Part shown: one piece after another, positions 7,483 to 16,315 of the stretch
How positions within the stretch are numbered: position 1 is the stretch's first letter
Layout of the letters: every line of letters begins with the position of its first letter
Assembly (NCBI RefSeq): GCF_014204515.1
Contig: NZ_JACHLI010000045.1
Span: forward strand, 1 to 46,755
From: Pseudomonas nitroreducens
GTDB taxonomy: Bacteria > Pseudomonadota > Gammaproteobacteria > Pseudomonadales > Pseudomonadaceae
Length of the DNA stretch: 46,755 bases
Direction: 5' to 3'
Notes under the pieces: generated by a model
The model's database searches: none
Told to the model about the DNA's origin: nothing
Seen by the model: the letters and a program-made list of their open reading frames with translations, nothing else
Made by a program: the position numbers and the translations under genes

Positions 7483-8586
7483 CTACGCAAGCCGGTGGCG
7501 GAACAGCCACGAGGCCAGCGGCAGGGTGACGGCAGCCACCACCAGCATGGGCACCAGGTTGAGTCCGACGTCGGCCAGGCTGGCGCCTTCCAGGTACACC
7601 CGCTGGATCAGGTCGATGCCGAAACGCAGCGGGTTGGCGTAGGTCACGATCTGCAGGAACTCGGGCATGTTGCGCACCGGCGTGGCGAGGCCGGAGAGCA
7701 GCGTCAGCGGCATGATCAGCACGAAGGTGTAGAGCATCGCCTGCTGCATGTTCAGCGACACCGCGCTGATCGACATGCCCAGGCCGACGCAGGCGATGGT
7801 GAAGACGAACAGCCCGCCGTAGAGATTGAACAGTGAGCCGGCCATGGGAATGTCGAACCAGAACAGCGCCATGAGCAGCACCAGGGTCGCCTGGGTCATG
7901 CCGATCAGGGTCGGCGGGATGGCCTTGCCGAGCATGATTTCCAGCGGCGTGTAGGGCGTCACCAGCAACTGGTCGAAGGTGCCCTGTTCGCGCTCGCGGG
8001 CCACCGACAGCGCGGTGAGCATCAGTGTCTGCATCATGCTCAGGGTGGCGATCAGCGCCGGGATCAGCGGCCAGCGCGTCTCCAGGTTGGGGTTGTACCA
8101 GGAGCGCGCCACCACCTCGATGGGCGCCGAGGCCAGGCCCTGCTCCTGGTTGAACTCACCGACCACCACGGCCAGCCCGGCGGCGGCGGAGCCGGCGGTG
8201 TTGGAGTTGCGCCCGTCGAGGATGACCTGGATCGGCGCCGGATCGCCCTGGGCCAGGCGGGTCTGGAAGTCCGAGGGGATGTGGATCACCAGCAGCGCCT
8301 TCTGCTCGTCGATCACCGTCTGGATTTCCTCCACGCGGGTCAGCGTCGCCACCCGGTGGAAGATGCCGCTGCCATCCAGGCGCGAGATCAGGCGCGTGGA
8401 GGATTCGCTGTGGCTGAGGTCGAGCACGGCGTAGGGCGCGTCGTTGAGGTCGAAGGTCACCGCGTAGCCGAACAGCACGCTCTGCATCAGCACCGGCGCC
8501 ACCAGCACGATGCGGTTGGCCGGGTCCTTGAGGATCACCAGCAGTTCCTTGCGCCACAGGTTGAGGATGCGCCAGAGAAATTCCAT
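7483..8586 (-). CDS. ybhR: ABC-2 type exporter permease (YbhR-like)
   Basis: A 367-aa inner-membrane permease. It has an N-terminal transmembrane helix (IVLVAPVLMQSVLFGYAV), a large periplasmic domain (about residues 45-170) and five C-terminal helices with the family signature AREREQGTFDQLLVTP. The last helices (FVLIMPLTLLSGLATPVRNMP) match ABC-2 permeases. Gene order after HlyD adaptor, double ATPase and first permease is the same as in E. coli ybhG-ybhF-ybhS-ybhR, whose products have been linked to drug/cation export. Its start lies 5 bases after the preceding permease's stop. Confidence 0.88.
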   Translation of the reverse strand: MEFLWRILNLWRKELLVILKDPANRIVLVAPVLMQSVLFGYAVTFDLNDAPYAVLDLSHSESSTRLISRLDGSGIFHRVATLTRVEEIQTVIDEQKALLVIHIPSDFQTRLAQGDPAPIQVILDGRNSNTAGSAAAGLAVVVGEFNQEQGLASAPIEVVARSWYNPNLETRWPLIPALIATLSMMQTLMLTALSVAREREQGTFDQLLVTPYTPLEIMLGKAIPPTLIGMTQATLVLLMALFWFDIPMAGSLFNLYGGLFVFTIACVGLGMSISAVSLNMQQAMLYTFVLIMPLTLLSGLATPVRNMPEFLQIVTYANPLRFGIDLIQRVYLEGASLADVGLNLVPMLVVAAVTLPLASWLFRHRLA

Positions 8587-8591
8587 GTCGG

Positions 8592-9722
8592 TCAGTCCAG
8601 CCGCTTGCGCGTCACCAGCCGCGCCAGGCCGAGCAGGGCGACGGCGTAGGCGGCGAGGATGGCGCAGTTCTTGAAGATCATCGGCCAGAAGTCGCCGGCC
8701 AGGAACAGGGATTTCACAAGTTCCATGAAGTAGGTCGCTGGCAGCAGGTTGCCGATCACGCGGATGGCTGTGGGCACGTTGCGCAGGTCGAAGATGAAGC
8801 CCGAGAGCATCATCGCCGGCAGGAAGCTGGCGAGCAGGGCGATCTGGCTGGCGAGGAACTGGTTCTTGGTCACCGCTGAGATCAGCAGCCCAATGCCCAG
8901 CGCCACCAGCATGTAGAGCATCGAGGAAACCACCAGCACGAAGAACGAGCCGTAGATCGGCACGTCGAACAGAAAGCGCGCGGCGAGCAGGCACAGGGCC
9001 AGGCCGATCATGCCGATGGCGAAGCAGGGGATGATCTTCGCCAGGAGGATTTCCACCGGCCGCACCGGGGTGACGAACAGCGCCTCCAGCGTGCCGCGCT
9101 CCCATTCGCGGGCCATCACCAGGGCGGTGAGGAAGGCGCCGACCAGGGTCATGATCAGCACGATCAGCCCCGGCACCAGGTACCAGGTGCTGGTGTTGGC
9201 GGCGTTGAACCACATGCGCTGGACGATGGTGACGGCGCCGCCTTGATCGGCGCTGCCAGCGCCCCGGTCGGCGTGCTTCTCGCCGTAGCCGGCCAGCGCG
9301 CTGCTGACGTAGGTGGAGACGCTGGCGGCGCGGGTGGCGTCGGAACCCTGGACCACCACCTGAACCTGCGCGTGGCCGTCGTTGAGGCGGCGGGTGAAGT
9401 CGGAGGGGAACTGCACGACCGCGTCGATCTCGCGCGCTCGCATCAGTGCCTCGCCTTCGGCGAAGGAGCGCACGTAGTGCGGCTCCAGGTACTCGGTGCG
9501 GCTGATTCCGGCGGCGACGTCGCGGGCGATGGGCGAGGGGTCGTCGAGGACGATGGCGACGATGGCGCGCTTCACGTCCAGCGACAGGCCGTAGCCGAAG
9601 ATCAGGATCAGCGCGATGGGCAGGCCGATGCCGATCAGCAGGTTGCTGCGGTCGCGCACCAGTTGCCGCACTTCCTTGCGGGTCAGCGAGGCGAGGCGCC
9701 GCCAGAAGCCGCCGGCGCTCAT
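8592..9722 (-). CDS. ybhS: ABC-2 type exporter permease (YbhS-like)
   Basis: A 376-aa permease with the same layout as its downstream partner: helix 1 (NLLIGIGLPIALILIFGYG), a periplasmic domain, the coupling-helix signature AREWERGTLEALFVTPVRP and a five-helix C-terminal bundle. It starts with an ATGA overlap on the double ATPase, showing translational coupling. The two permeases probably form a heterodimer driven by the fused ATPase. Confidence 0.88.
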   Translation of the reverse strand: MSAGGFWRRLASLTRKEVRQLVRDRSNLLIGIGLPIALILIFGYGLSLDVKRAIVAIVLDDPSPIARDVAAGISRTEYLEPHYVRSFAEGEALMRAREIDAVVQFPSDFTRRLNDGHAQVQVVVQGSDATRAASVSTYVSSALAGYGEKHADRGAGSADQGGAVTIVQRMWFNAANTSTWYLVPGLIVLIMTLVGAFLTALVMAREWERGTLEALFVTPVRPVEILLAKIIPCFAIGMIGLALCLLAARFLFDVPIYGSFFVLVVSSMLYMLVALGIGLLISAVTKNQFLASQIALLASFLPAMMLSGFIFDLRNVPTAIRVIGNLLPATYFMELVKSLFLAGDFWPMIFKNCAILAAYAVALLGLARLVTRKRLD

Positions 9723-11491
9723 GCTGCGCCCACCTTGGCTTGATGGCGGTTGCTCTCGACTATCTCGATGAACGCCTGCTCCATGTTCAGCGTGCTGCCC
9801 TTGCCGCCGGCCTGCTCGCGCACCTCCTGCGGGGTGCCCATGGCCAGCAGCTTGCCGGCGTCCTGGATGACGATGCGGTCGCAGTACTCGGCCTCTTCCA
9901 TGAAGTGGGTGGTGATGATGATGGTGGTGCCGGCGGCCGCCAGCGCGGTGATGCGCTGCCAGAAGCCGCGGCGGGCGAGGGGGTCGGCGCCGCTGGTGGG
10001 CTCGTCGAGGAAGAGGATTTCCGGCTCGTGGAGCAGGCCGACCGCCATCGCCAGGCGCTGCTTGAAGCCGCCGGGCAACTGGCCGCTGGGCGAGTCCTCC
10101 TGGCCGCTGAGGTCGAACTGGCGGGACACCGCGTCCATCCGCTGGGTGAGCTGCTTGCCGCCCAGCCCATAGGCGCCGCCGAAGAATCGCAGGTTCTCCG
10201 CCACCGAGAGGTTGCCGTAGAGGGAGAACTTCTGCGACACGTAGCCGACCTTGCGGCGCGCCTGGGCCCGCGCGTTGCGCAGGTTGACCCCGGCCACCTG
10301 CAGGGTGCCGCTGGTAGCCGGCAGCAGCCCGCAGAGCATGCGGAAGGTGGTGGTCTTGCCGGCGCCGTTGGGCCCCAGCAGGCCGAAGATCTCGCCGCGG
10401 TGCACGCTGAAACTGGTGCTGGCGACGGCGGTGAAGTCGCCGAACTTGCGCACCAGGTCCTTCACTTCGATCACCGTTTCGTCGCTGTCGGCGTGACGGT
10501 GCGTACCGGCTTTCAGGGATTCCATGTCGACGGCCTCGGCATCGCTGCGGGCGCGCAGGAGGAACATGAAGCCGTCTTCCAGGCGCGCTTCCACCTGGCG
10601 CACCGGCGCGCCGTCGAGCAACTGGTCGAGCTTGCCCTGGTCGGCGTCGGGCTGGCGGATGAAGCGTACTTCGCCGGACTGCGGCACGGCGTCGACGATG
10701 TTCTGGTGATCGTCCAGCAGCCGCGCCTGCAGGGTGCGGGCAGGTTCGTCGGCCGGTGGCGTGGCGATGAAGCAGAGGTTGTCGGCATGCTCGCGGATCG
10801 ACGCCGGGTCGCCCTTGGCCATCAGCTGGCCCTGGTGTAGCAGGAAGACTTCGGCGCAGCGCTCGGCCTCGTCCATGTAGGAGGTGGAGACCAGCACGCT
10901 GAGCTGCTCCTGCTCGATCAGCTGCTGGATGATCTCCCACAGCTCGCGGCGCGACAGCGGGTCGACGCCGACGGTGGGCTCGTCGAGCAGCAGCAGGTCC
11001 GGCGAGCGCACCAGGGTGCAGGCCAGGCCGAGCTTCTGCTTCATGCCGCCGGAAAGCTTGCCCGCCGGGCGCTCGGTGAAGCGCGCCAGATCGGTCATCT
11101 CCAGCAGGCGCTGGTAGCGCTCCTTCTGGGGCACGCCGTGGAGGTCGGCGTAGAGGTCGAGGTTCTCCTGCACGCTTAGGTCCTCGTAGAGGCCGAAGCG
11201 TTGCGGCATGTAGCTGATGCGGTCCTGCACCTGCTGCGGGTGGGCGTGGACGTCGAGGTCCAGCACGGTGAGCGTGCCGGCGTCGGCGCGCAGCAGCCCG
11301 GCGACCAGACGCAGGAAGGTGGTCTTGCCGGCGCCGTCCGGGCCGACCAGGGCGGTGAGCTGGCCGCGCGGGATGTCCAGGCTGATGTCCTTGAGCGCTT
11401 CAACCGTCTTGCCCCCGTGTTTGTCTGAGGAACCCTTGACCAGGAAGTGCTTGGCGAGCCCCTCGGCGCGAATGACCGGCGCGTCGCTCAT
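9719..11491 (-). CDS. ybhF: Duplicated ABC ATPase of drug exporter (YbhF-like)
   Basis: A 590-aa protein with two complete nucleotide-binding domains in one chain. The first has Walker A GPDGAGKT, signature LSGGMKQK and Walker B LLLLDEPTVGVDP. The second has GPNGAGKT, an altered signature LPGGFKQR and ILFLDEPTSGADP. The two signatures differ, as in E. coli YbhF. It energises the two adjacent permeases in the cytoplasm. It overlaps the HlyD adaptor gene by one base (TGATG). Confidence 0.93.
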   Translation of the reverse strand: MSDAPVIRAEGLAKHFLVKGSSDKHGGKTVEALKDISLDIPRGQLTALVGPDGAGKTTFLRLVAGLLRADAGTLTVLDLDVHAHPQQVQDRISYMPQRFGLYEDLSVQENLDLYADLHGVPQKERYQRLLEMTDLARFTERPAGKLSGGMKQKLGLACTLVRSPDLLLLDEPTVGVDPLSRRELWEIIQQLIEQEQLSVLVSTSYMDEAERCAEVFLLHQGQLMAKGDPASIREHADNLCFIATPPADEPARTLQARLLDDHQNIVDAVPQSGEVRFIRQPDADQGKLDQLLDGAPVRQVEARLEDGFMFLLRARSDAEAVDMESLKAGTHRHADSDETVIEVKDLVRKFGDFTAVASTSFSVHRGEIFGLLGPNGAGKTTTFRMLCGLLPATSGTLQVAGVNLRNARAQARRKVGYVSQKFSLYGNLSVAENLRFFGGAYGLGGKQLTQRMDAVSRQFDLSGQEDSPSGQLPGGFKQRLAMAVGLLHEPEILFLDEPTSGADPLARRGFWQRITALAAAGTTIIITTHFMEEAEYCDRIVIQDAGKLLAMGTPQEVREQAGGKGSTLNMEQAFIEIVESNRHQAKVGAA

Positions 11492-12492
11492 CAGCGCGGC
11501 TCGTCGGCGAAGCGTACCGTGGCCGGCATGCCCAGGCGCAGGCGGTTGTCCGCATCCTTCACCAGCACGCGCACCTCATAGACCAGGCTGGTGCGCAGCT
11601 CTTCGGTCTGCACCGATTTCGGGGTGAATTCGGCCACCGAGGAAATGAAGCCGACGTGGCCGTCGATGGCCTGCTCCGGGTGGCTGTCGGTGAACACCTG
11701 GGCCTTCATGCCGGGCTTGATGCGGCCCAGGTTGCTTTCGCTGACATAAGCGCGGATCCATTTCGGGTCGGTCAACGCCAGGGAGTACACCGGGCGCTGC
11801 GGCGAGGCCATGTCGCCGGGTTCCAGCAGGCGCGAGCGCACGGTGGCGTTCTGCGGCGCCTTGAGGTCGGCTTCGTCGAGGTTGTGCTGCAGCAGCGCCA
11901 CGTCGGCGCGGGCGGCGAGGAGCTGCGCTTCGGCCTGGGCGATGTCTTCCTGGCGCGGGCCGATCTGCGCCAGGCGCAGGGATTTCTGTCGGTCTTCCAG
12001 CTCGGCCTGGGCGACCTTCTGCTGCGAGGTGGCGCTGTCGATGTCCTGCTGGCTGACAGCGCGGCCGCCGGGGCTGTTGGCGCGGATGTTCTGCAAACGG
12101 CGCAGCTGGGTATTGGCGAGGTCTAGCTGGGCGCGGGCGGCCTTGTCTTGCGCCTTGGCGCGGTCGATATCCTCGGGACGTGAGCCGTTCTTCAGGCGCA
12201 GCAGGTTCTGCTCCTGGGCGGCAATCTGCGCCTGGGCCTTGTCGATCTGCAGTTGCAGCGTTCGGGTGTCGAGGCTGGCCAGCACGTCGCCGGCTTTCAC
12301 CTGGTCGCCTTCCTCGACATTCATCTTCGCGATGCGCTCGCTGCCGATGAAGGCCAGCGACACCTGGCGGATGTCCACGTTGCCGTAGAGCACCAGGCCC
12401 TTGTCCTCGTTCCCGCGCGACTGCAGGTACCACCACAGTCCGCCCCCCAGCAGCAGCGCCACGAGCGCCACCAGCACCAGCTTCTTCGGCAT
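11491..12492 (-). CDS. ybhG: HlyD-family periplasmic adaptor (YbhG-like)
   Basis: A 333-aa membrane fusion protein: N-terminal anchor helix (LVLVALVALLLGGGLWWYL), then a lipoyl half with GLVLYGNVDIRQVSL, a long coiled-coil hairpin rich in Ala/Gln (about residues 75-200), and a beta-barrel with VAEFTPKSVQTEELRTSLVY, very close to E. coli YbhG. It bridges the ABC permeases to the NodT-type channel encoded downstream. It is the first gene of the operon, with AGGGATG ahead of the ATG at 12492. Confidence 0.92.
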   Translation of the reverse strand: MPKKLVLVALVALLLGGGLWWYLQSRGNEDKGLVLYGNVDIRQVSLAFIGSERIAKMNVEEGDQVKAGDVLASLDTRTLQLQIDKAQAQIAAQEQNLLRLKNGSRPEDIDRAKAQDKAARAQLDLANTQLRRLQNIRANSPGGRAVSQQDIDSATSQQKVAQAELEDRQKSLRLAQIGPRQEDIAQAEAQLLAARADVALLQHNLDEADLKAPQNATVRSRLLEPGDMASPQRPVYSLALTDPKWIRAYVSESNLGRIKPGMKAQVFTDSHPEQAIDGHVGFISSVAEFTPKSVQTEELRTSLVYEVRVLVKDADNRLRLGMPATVRFADEPR

Positions 12493-12621
12493 GAGCCCAT
12501 CCCTGTTTCGTGACAGCCCGGTGAAGGATAGACAGTTCCGCGGCAGACAGGCGGACCTGTATCAAGGGCGCAACGCTCTGGCCTGCGGTTGCGCCTTTTC
12601 GGATAACCGTTCGGCAGCTAT

Positions 12622-12735
12622 ATGGCACGAAGGTTTCAACTCCCTGACGCGGGCGTCTATACAGAATTCCAGTAGCCGTCCCACGCAGCGCAGTTCCGGT
12701 AGTACGGGCGACGGCTGAAGGCCCTTGCGGGCTTT
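12622..12735 (+). promoter_or_regulatory. Possible leader with hairpin and terminator before the oxidase gene
   Basis: On the plus strand, GCCGTC and GACGGC arms (about 12675-12716) enclose a stem-loop. It is followed by a terminator-like hairpin, GCCC-TTGC-GGGC plus flanking A-T and G-T pairs, with TTTT at 12732-12735. This ends 32 bases before the multicopper oxidase ATG, and no plus-strand gene precedes it. A 17-codon frame (12622-12675) ends where the first stem begins but has no clear ribosome-binding site. It could be a riboregulator of the oxidase operon or a small RNA. Confidence 0.35.
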
Positions 12736-12767
12736 TCGGTCCATTGCCACTGCCATCGGGGTCGACC

Positions 12768-14270
12768 ATGTCCAGACTGCGCCTGCCATACGCCGTATTG
12801 CTGTGCCCGCTCGCCGTGCTCTCGCTCCAGGGAGCGGTCGCGGCGCCCCTGCAGCCCCCGCCGGAATTTAGCTACGACGCCAATGGCACCACCACGGCAA
12901 CCCTCACCGCCGAGCGCCGCGAGGTGGCAGTGGGCAATGCGCAGTACAGCACCCTGGTGTTCAACGGCAATTACGATTCGCCGATCCTGCGTCTCAAGCC
13001 TGGCGGCACCCTGGCGCTGCGCCTGGACAACCGCATGGACGACATCACCAACGTGCACTTCCACGGCATGACGGTGTCGCCGCTGGACGAGGGCGACAGC
13101 ATCTTCCGCGAGACGCGCCCGCATCAGGTCGGGGTCTACAACATCAAGCTGCCGGCGGACCACAGCCCCGGCGCCTACTGGTACCACAGCCACTTCCACG
13201 GCGGCGCGCAGTACCAGGTATCGGCGGGGATCGCAGGTCCCATCATCGTCGATGGCATCCTCGACCCGTTTCCGGAGCTCAAGGGCATCAAGGAGCGCGT
13301 GCTGGTCCTGCGCAACTTCCAGAAGACCCTGACCGGCAGGAACGCCACCGAGGTCATCACCAGCGCGCCATCGATCCGCACCATCAACGGCCAGTTCGAA
13401 CCGACCATCGACATCCAGCCTGGCGAGACGCAGCTCTGGCACTTCATCAACATCGCCGCCAACCAGTACTTCAACATCGCCATCGACGGGCAGTCGATGC
13501 AGGTGCTCTCCCGCGACGGCAACACCGTGACCCGCCGGGTCGACGCCAAGCACGTGCTGATCGGCCCGTCGGCGCGCTTCAGTGTGCTGGTGGTCGGCCC
13601 GCCCGCCGGCCAGCACGACATCAGCATGAGCGCGGCCAACACCGGCCCGGCCGGGGACACCTATCCGGCGCAGCGCCTGGCGATCCTCAATTCCAGCGGC
13701 GCGCCGGTGGCGACGAAGCAGATCACCAGCGCCTACCCCCAGGCCGAGGATTTCCGCCAGGAGAAGGTCGCCAAGGTGCGCCAGTTCGCCTTCCAGGATT
13801 CCGACAGCGACGGCAATACCTTCTACATCAACGGCACGCGCTTCGATGCGGGCAAGGTCAACACCACCGTGAAGCTGGGCGACCTGGAGGAGTGGCGGCT
13901 GTACAACCCGTCCCAGGAACTGCACCAGTTCCACATCCACCAGGTGGATTTCCAGGTGGTGGAAATCAACGGCAAACCGGTGCGTTTCAGCGGCTACCGG
14001 GACAACGTGTACATCCCTGCCACCGGCTCGATCACCCTGCGCATCCCGTTCCGCGACCCGGTGATCCTCGGCAAGTTCGTCTACCACTGCCACATCCTCG
14101 AACACGAGGACGGCGGCATGATGCAGGCGATCCAGGTGGTGAAACCCGAGGACTACGAGCAGGCGGTCAAGCTCGAACCCCTGGGTGGCATCTACGGCGA
14201 CAACCAGATGTGCGCCTATCTGCGAAACACCGGGCGGGAGGTCGACAAGACCAACCCGCTGGCCAAGTGA
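12768..14270 (+). CDS. Multicopper oxidase, secreted
   Basis: A 500-aa exported oxidase with three cupredoxin domains. After a Sec signal (LLCPLAVLSLQGAVAA) come all copper motifs: NVHFHGM (about 95-101), WYHSHFHGG (138-146), HQFHIHQ (386-392) and YHCHILEHEDGGMM (439-452). These supply the trinuclear cluster, the type 1 Cys441 and a candidate axial Met. It should oxidise a substrate with four-electron reduction of O2 to water. The ATG at 12768 is preferred to a TTG at 12744 because it begins the signal peptide. It is first of a tight trio with a beta-barrel gene (13-base gap) and a SCO chaperone. No Met-rich CueO-like insert is seen, so a simple Cu(I) oxidase role is not assured. Confidence 0.9.
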   Translation: MSRLRLPYAVLLCPLAVLSLQGAVAAPLQPPPEFSYDANGTTTATLTAERREVAVGNAQYSTLVFNGNYDSPILRLKPGGTLALRLDNRMDDITNVHFHGMTVSPLDEGDSIFRETRPHQVGVYNIKLPADHSPGAYWYHSHFHGGAQYQVSAGIAGPIIVDGILDPFPELKGIKERVLVLRNFQKTLTGRNATEVITSAPSIRTINGQFEPTIDIQPGETQLWHFINIAANQYFNIAIDGQSMQVLSRDGNTVTRRVDAKHVLIGPSARFSVLVVGPPAGQHDISMSAANTGPAGDTYPAQRLAILNSSGAPVATKQITSAYPQAEDFRQEKVAKVRQFAFQDSDSDGNTFYINGTRFDAGKVNTTVKLGDLEEWRLYNPSQELHQFHIHQVDFQVVEINGKPVRFSGYRDNVYIPATGSITLRIPFRDPVILGKFVYHCHILEHEDGGMMQAIQVVKPEDYEQAVKLEPLGGIYGDNQMCAYLRNTGREVDKTNPLAK

Positions 14271-14283
14271 CGGGGGCGCCGCC

Positions 14284-15405
14284 ATGAATCACCATCGCCT
14301 GACCCTGCCGATCCTCGGTGCCTTGCTGGCCGCTCCCGCCGCCCAGGCCGACGACGGCCAGTACCCCAACGTCGGCCTGGATTACGACGCCACCTTCCAG
14401 TACGACTACTCCCGCGCCGACCACTCGCAGCCCGGCGGCCGCGAGACCCTGGACGGCTACCCAGACATCAACAGCACCTTCTACTTCCGTTTCAGCCGTG
14501 ACGCGCAGATCCGCTTCTCCACCGAGATCAATCCCATCGATCCGCCCAACAACGGCGAGAAGCGCTTCTTCGAAGACGTCGGCATGGTCATCAACGAACT
14601 GGACTACTACCAGCAGTTCGACAAGCAGGCCTTCGTCGTCGGCAAGTACCACGTGCCCATCGGCCGCGCCATGGACCAGGCGCCGGGCCTGTACACCAGC
14701 GACTTCGTCGACACCTACGACATGGATGGCATGCTCGGCGGCACCTATTCGTACCGCTTCTTCAGCCAGACCCTGGGCAACATCGAACCGAACCTGAGCC
14801 TCTACACCGCCGACAACTCCTACCTGGGGCGGCCGTACTTCCGCCACGGCGAAATGCTCAAGAAGGACGCCGGCGGCCCCGCCAACACCGGCAAGCTGGA
14901 CTCCTACGCGGTGATGGTGAACTGGCTGGCGATCCCCGCTGTGCCCTACCTGGAGCTGCAGGCCGGCTACGCCCGCAGCCGCGAAGGCGATGCGGTGGAG
15001 GGGCAGGGCGAGCCGGACGACGAGATCATCCGCCTGGCCTCGGCGCGCTACATCTGGGCCTTCCACGGCAATACCCTGGGCCCGACGCTGGATCGCCAGT
15101 ACATGGACCTGGTGCCCTTCATCGAATACGCCGACGTCGACAACGAAGATGCCATCGCCGGCAATGACACGAAGTACCTGACCACCTCGCTGACCTTCGA
15201 CTGGGGCCTGTGGGCCTTCGGCCTCACGCGCACCAACAAGAGCTACAGCCAGAGCGGCACGCCGGATGACTACCTCAACGAGTTCAGCGTGGTCTACAAC
15301 ATCACCGGGCAGCTCAAGCTCGACGTCTCCGCCGGCACGCAGAAACAGCAGGGCGAGAACTCCAACATCGTCGGCCTGGCGCTGACCTACTCCGGGGGCT
15401 ACTGA
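14284..15405 (+). CDS. Outer-membrane beta-barrel (porin-like) protein
   Basis: A 373-aa protein with a Sec signal (LTLPILGALLAAPAAQA) followed by alternating amphipathic strands rich in aromatic and acidic residues (YFRFSRDAQIRFSTEIN, SYRFFSQTLG, LTTSLTFDWGLWAFGLT). It ends in an aromatic residue (GLALTYSGGY), as expected for BAM-assembled outer-membrane proteins. I cannot assign a known porin family. Its place between a multicopper oxidase and a SCO chaperone suggests metal or substrate passage for that oxidase, but this is inference. Confidence 0.75.
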   Translation: MNHHRLTLPILGALLAAPAAQADDGQYPNVGLDYDATFQYDYSRADHSQPGGRETLDGYPDINSTFYFRFSRDAQIRFSTEINPIDPPNNGEKRFFEDVGMVINELDYYQQFDKQAFVVGKYHVPIGRAMDQAPGLYTSDFVDTYDMDGMLGGTYSYRFFSQTLGNIEPNLSLYTADNSYLGRPYFRHGEMLKKDAGGPANTGKLDSYAVMVNWLAIPAVPYLELQAGYARSREGDAVEGQGEPDDEIIRLASARYIWAFHGNTLGPTLDRQYMDLVPFIEYADVDNEDAIAGNDTKYLTTSLTFDWGLWAFGLTRTNKSYSQSGTPDDYLNEFSVVYNITGQLKLDVSAGTQKQQGENSNIVGLALTYSGGY

Positions 15406-15407
15406 GC

Positions 15408-15959
15408 ATGCGGCTCTTTCTGTTGTGCCTGGCGCTGTGTACGGGCGTCAGCGTGGCGGCGACACGCAGCGATGTCGGCGGACCGTTCAGCCTGACCGAC
15501 CAGAACGGTGAGCGCGTCACCCAGCGCGACTACGCAGGGCGGCCGGCGCTGCTGTACTTCGGCTTCACTTCCTGTCCGGATATCTGTCCCACGGACCTGG
15601 CGAAGATGGCACGCATCGCCCGCGCGGTGGAGCAGGAAAAAGGCATCAAGCCGCGGCCGATCTTCGTCACCCTCGACCCCGAGCGCGACACCCCGCAGCA
15701 GCTCAAGGGCTATGTTTCGCACTTCGACCCGGAGTTCGTCGGCCTCACCGGCACGCCGCAGGAAATCGTCGCGATCACCGACGAGTACCACGTCTTCTAC
15801 AAGAAGGTCCCCTACGGCGACAAACCCGGCGACTACACGGTGGACCACTCCACCATCCTGTTCCTGCTGGACAAGGATGGCGGCTACCTCGACCACTTCG
15901 GCCGGGGCTTGCAGGAGGAGGAAATCATCCAGCGCGTGGCCGCGCGCCTGGCACCCTGA
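15408..15959 (+). CDS. SCO1/SenC-family copper chaperone
   Basis: A 183-aa exported thioredoxin-fold protein with the SCO copper site: C56-PDI-C60 within FGFTSCPDICPTDL, and His147 in VDHSTILF. SCO proteins deliver copper or reduce disulfides at CuA sites. No cytochrome oxidase gene is near, so the likely client is the multicopper oxidase two genes upstream. The N-terminus (MRLFLLCLALCTGVSVA) is a signal peptide. The start is 2 bases after the barrel gene's stop, making one operon. Confidence 0.9.
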   Translation: MRLFLLCLALCTGVSVAATRSDVGGPFSLTDQNGERVTQRDYAGRPALLYFGFTSCPDICPTDLAKMARIARAVEQEKGIKPRPIFVTLDPERDTPQQLKGYVSHFDPEFVGLTGTPQEIVAITDEYHVFYKKVPYGDKPGDYTVDHSTILFLLDKDGGYLDHFGRGLQEEEIIQRVAARLAP

Positions 15960-16315
15960 TTTCTCCCTGTCCGGCCGCCCGATGAAGGCCTTCTTCGCAG
16001 GAGCGGACTCCGTCCGCGATCGATTCGACGCCGCTCCTTCTGACCAGGGAGACAACGCCCACCCATCGCGGACGGAGTCCGCTCCTACGCCATCCCCAAC
16101 GACGGAGCGAACTCGTCACGGAAACCTCGGCCCCGCCCCGTAGGAGCGGACCTTGTCCGCGAATCCCTCCGGCCACTGCGACGCCCCGGGAAAACCCCGA
16201 CCGTAGGATGGTGTGCAGCGCAGCGATACCCATCGATTCCGTGCGGCGACAGCATGGGTATCGCTTCGCTCCACCCATCCTACGAAGCTGCCGCGTGCAA
16301 CCAACCCGACGCGTG
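15960..16315. repeat. Gene-free stretch with Pseudomonas intergenic palindromes
   Basis: This 356-base gap has no gene. It holds GGAGCGGACTCCGTCCGCGA (16000-16019) facing an inverted copy (16066-16088), so about 21 bp can pair. A third, diverged copy lies at 16140-16162. A different long hairpin at 16203-16283 pairs GTAGGATGG...GCGATACCCAT with ATGGGTATCGC...CCATCCTAC. Such elements are frequent between Pseudomonas genes and are REP-like. They may help end the oxidase operon transcript. Confidence 0.8.

Noticed and set aside
9719..10940. A single fused gene running from the ATPase second half into the first permease
   Set aside because: The frame is open by GC bias, but the ATPase continues in its own frame to 9719 and the permease has its own ATG at 9722 with an ATGA overlap.
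12657..14285. Long minus-strand frame opposite the multicopper oxidase
   Set aside because: The plus strand shows all copper motifs and a signal peptide; the antisense product has no recognisable feature.
15997..16283. CRISPR-like array from repeated palindromes
   Set aside because: Copies alternate in orientation, lack uniform spacers and belong to known REP-like Pseudomonas families; no cas genes are present.
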